From positions 1 through 7,298 of the forward strand of contig JAEWOM010000058.1 of assembly GCA_023399675.1 (NCBI GenBank): a stretch of DNA of 7,298 nucleotides, in the 5' to 3' direction. How positions within the stretch are numbered: position 1 is the first letter of the stretch; every line of letters starts with the position of its first letter. The position numbers were made by a program, and so were the translations under genes. Of the stretch, positions 6,386 to 7,298 are shown in pieces. Source of the stretch: Bacteroidota bacterium. Lineage in GTDB: Bacteria; Bacteroidota; Bacteroidia; Flavobacteriales; Weeksellaceae. The notes beneath the pieces were generated by a model. The model ran no database searches and was not told where the DNA came from. It saw nothing but the letters and a program-made list of their open reading frames with translations.

Positions 6386-6751
6386 ATGCTAAGAAAACTG
6401 AAAATTTTCATAATGATTTTTGCGTTGGGAGCGTTTATCGTTCCGAACCAGTTTCTTTCTGCCCAGGTGACAGAGATGTCCTGCTGCACTTCAAATGACA
6501 GCTCCAAAGACTGCTGCAAAACAAAACAGCAGGATAAACCCTGCCATGATACCAAAGAAAAGAACAGTTGCGGCGACCAGTGTACCTCATGTGCAAGTTG
6601 TCATTTCACGGCAATACTGTTTTACAAAAAAACCGAAGAACCTTTCAGCTCAGTAGGTAGAATCACCGCAGAGAAGGAAGACTTCACTTACATTACACCC
6701 GAATTCTCAGGGATTTTTCATAAGATCTGGCAACCGCCTAAAATAGGTTAA
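6386..6751 (+). CDS. Small secreted Cys-rich protein
   Basis: The product has 121 residues with an N-terminal signal peptide: basic MLRKLK, a hydrophobic core at about 7-20, and probable cleavage after Ala26 (FLSA-Q). The mature part has nine Cys: pairs at 33-34 and 43-44, then 53, 62, 66, 69 and 72. The run CxxxCxxCxxCH (62-73) and a charged Lys/Asp-rich stretch between the pairs look like a soft-metal or redox site. The C-terminal half is Cys-free and ends IWQPPKIG. The layout (CC pairs, PP near the end) recalls small Bacteroidetes exported proteins of the HYC_CC_PP type, but the HYC signature is not evident, so this is tentative. ATG 6386 is chosen over TTG 6374 and over ATG 6413 because it keeps the basic signal-peptide start. 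It lies 23 bases after the lipoprotein stop and upstream of an HMA-domain gene, hence a likely metal-handling accessory. Confidence 0.78.
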   Translation: MLRKLKIFIMIFALGAFIVPNQFLSAQVTEMSCCTSNDSSKDCCKTKQQDKPCHDTKEKNSCGDQCTSCASCHFTAILFYKKTEEPFSSVGRITAEKEDFTYITPEFSGIFHKIWQPPKIG

Positions 6752-6833
6752 TTAAAATTTTCGACACCCAAATTATGCCTTTCTCTCAGTGGAAGCGCAT
6801 TGTTGACCCCATTTTTTATTAACACTATTTATA

Positions 6834-7298
6834 ATGAAATTACTCAATAAAATCCTATTATTTATCGGATTTTTCTTCACGGTATGTTTATTCGCACAAA
6901 CGGTTAATCAAGAGTTTCTGGTAAAAGGAAGCTGCGGAATGTGCAAAGACCGCATCGAAGAAAACGCCAAAATCGCCGGTGCTGAAACCGCACACTGGAA
7001 CAGCGAAACCCAAACATTACAGGTCACTTTCGACCCTGCGAAATCTGCTGCAGCAACCATTCTGAAACAAATCGCCAAAGTAGGTCATGATAATGAAATG
7101 TTCAGCACAACTCAGGAAGTATATGATGCTTTGCCGGGTTGCTGTCACTATGAACGGGAACCTTCTTTTCTGAAAACAGCAAACACAGCAACTACCGCTG
7201 ATGCTGACAACAAATATTTTGTAAAAGGGCTTTGTGGAATGTGCAAGGACCGTATCGAAAACACAGCAAGAAAAGCAGGAGCTGCATCCGCCCAATGG
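6834..7298 (+). CDS. Secreted protein with tandem heavy-metal-associated (HMA) domains (3' end missing)
   Basis: The reading frame is open from ATG 6834 through the last base, giving 155 residues and continuing beyond the window. A signal peptide (MKLLNK, hydrophobic core, probable cut after Ala21 in LFAQ) sends it out of the cytoplasm. HMA domain 1 has the metal-binding CxxC as Cys34-Gly-Met-Cys37 followed by KDRIE, and runs to about residue 90. A linker contains YDALPGCCHYER with Cys103-Cys104-His105, another possible ligand set. Domain 2 begins at about residue 128 with Cys134-Gly-Met-Cys137, exactly 100 residues later, and is cut by the window end. HMA domains bind Cu(I) and related soft metals; exported versions in Bacteroidetes often accompany TonB-dependent receptors or metal efflux genes. 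An 82-base gap separates it from the Cys-rich gene, with no clear terminator and no good promoter match. Confidence 0.88.
   Translation, partial: MKLLNKILLFIGFFFTVCLFAQTVNQEFLVKGSCGMCKDRIEENAKIAGAETAHWNSETQTLQVTFDPAKSAAATILKQIAKVGHDNEMFSTTQEVYDALPGCCHYEREPSFLKTANTATTADADNKYFVKGLCGMCKDRIENTARKAGAASAQW
6915..6998 (+). repeat. HMA domain repeat, copy 1 (start of domain)
   Basis: Residues 28-55 of the HMA protein share 18 of 28 residues with residues 128-155, including VKG-CGMCKDRIE and the final Trp. Only the first part of the repeat can be compared because copy 2 is cut by the window end. Confidence 0.85.
7215..7298 (+). repeat. HMA domain repeat, copy 2 (start of domain, truncated by window)
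   Basis: Residues 128-155 repeat the CGMCKDRIE core of copy 1 with a register of exactly 100 residues (300 bases). The rest of the domain lies beyond the window. Confidence 0.85.

Noticed and set aside
6803..6835. TTGACC at 6803-6808 and TATAAT at 6830-6835 as a sigma70-like promoter for the HMA gene
   Set aside because: The spacing is 21 bases, too long, and the TATAAT overlaps the start codon, so transcription would begin inside the gene; Bacteroidetes do not normally use this consensus.

Overview
The window looks like chromosomal DNA of a flavobacterium, probably of the Chryseobacterium/Kaistella (Weeksellaceae) type. This is inferred from moderate-to-low GC, the absence of strong Shine-Dalgarno sites, several matches to the Bacteroidetes -7 promoter element TAnnTTTG just upstream of genes, and Bacteroidetes-style gene content: a short-spaced membrane-protein/HemD pair, an RprX/RprY-like two-component system, and exported tandem heavy-metal-associated (HMA) domains. 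All supported genes lie on the + strand.

Left part (1-864): the last codons of an upstream gene, probably a DUF4271-type membrane protein, then uroporphyrinogen-III synthase (hemD) 12 bases later, closed by a clear intrinsic terminator. Next (893-3353) comes a two-gene unit: oligopeptidase B (ptrB), with a complete Ser/Asp/His triad, and a small conserved-looking acidic protein of unknown function whose ATG overlaps the ptrB stop by one base.

Middle (3440-5790): a promoter-like region, then a membrane sensor histidine kinase and an OmpR/PhoB-type response regulator, most like the RprX/RprY pair of Bacteroides. The kinase has two membrane segments around a sensor region of about 225 residues.

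Right part (5824-7298, open at the right edge): three consecutive exported proteins rich in Cys and His. They are a Pro/Ala/Thr-rich lipoprotein carrying a duplicated, strongly conserved His/Cys motif; a small secreted protein with nine Cys after its signal peptide; and a secreted protein with two HMA domains exactly 100 residues apart, cut by the window end. HMA domains bind soft metals such as copper, so the most economical reading is an envelope metal-handling locus. The role of the first two proteins is inference from composition and position. This cluster is the most interesting part of the window; the rest is ordinary housekeeping. No RNA genes, insertion sequences, CRISPR arrays or attachment sites were seen.
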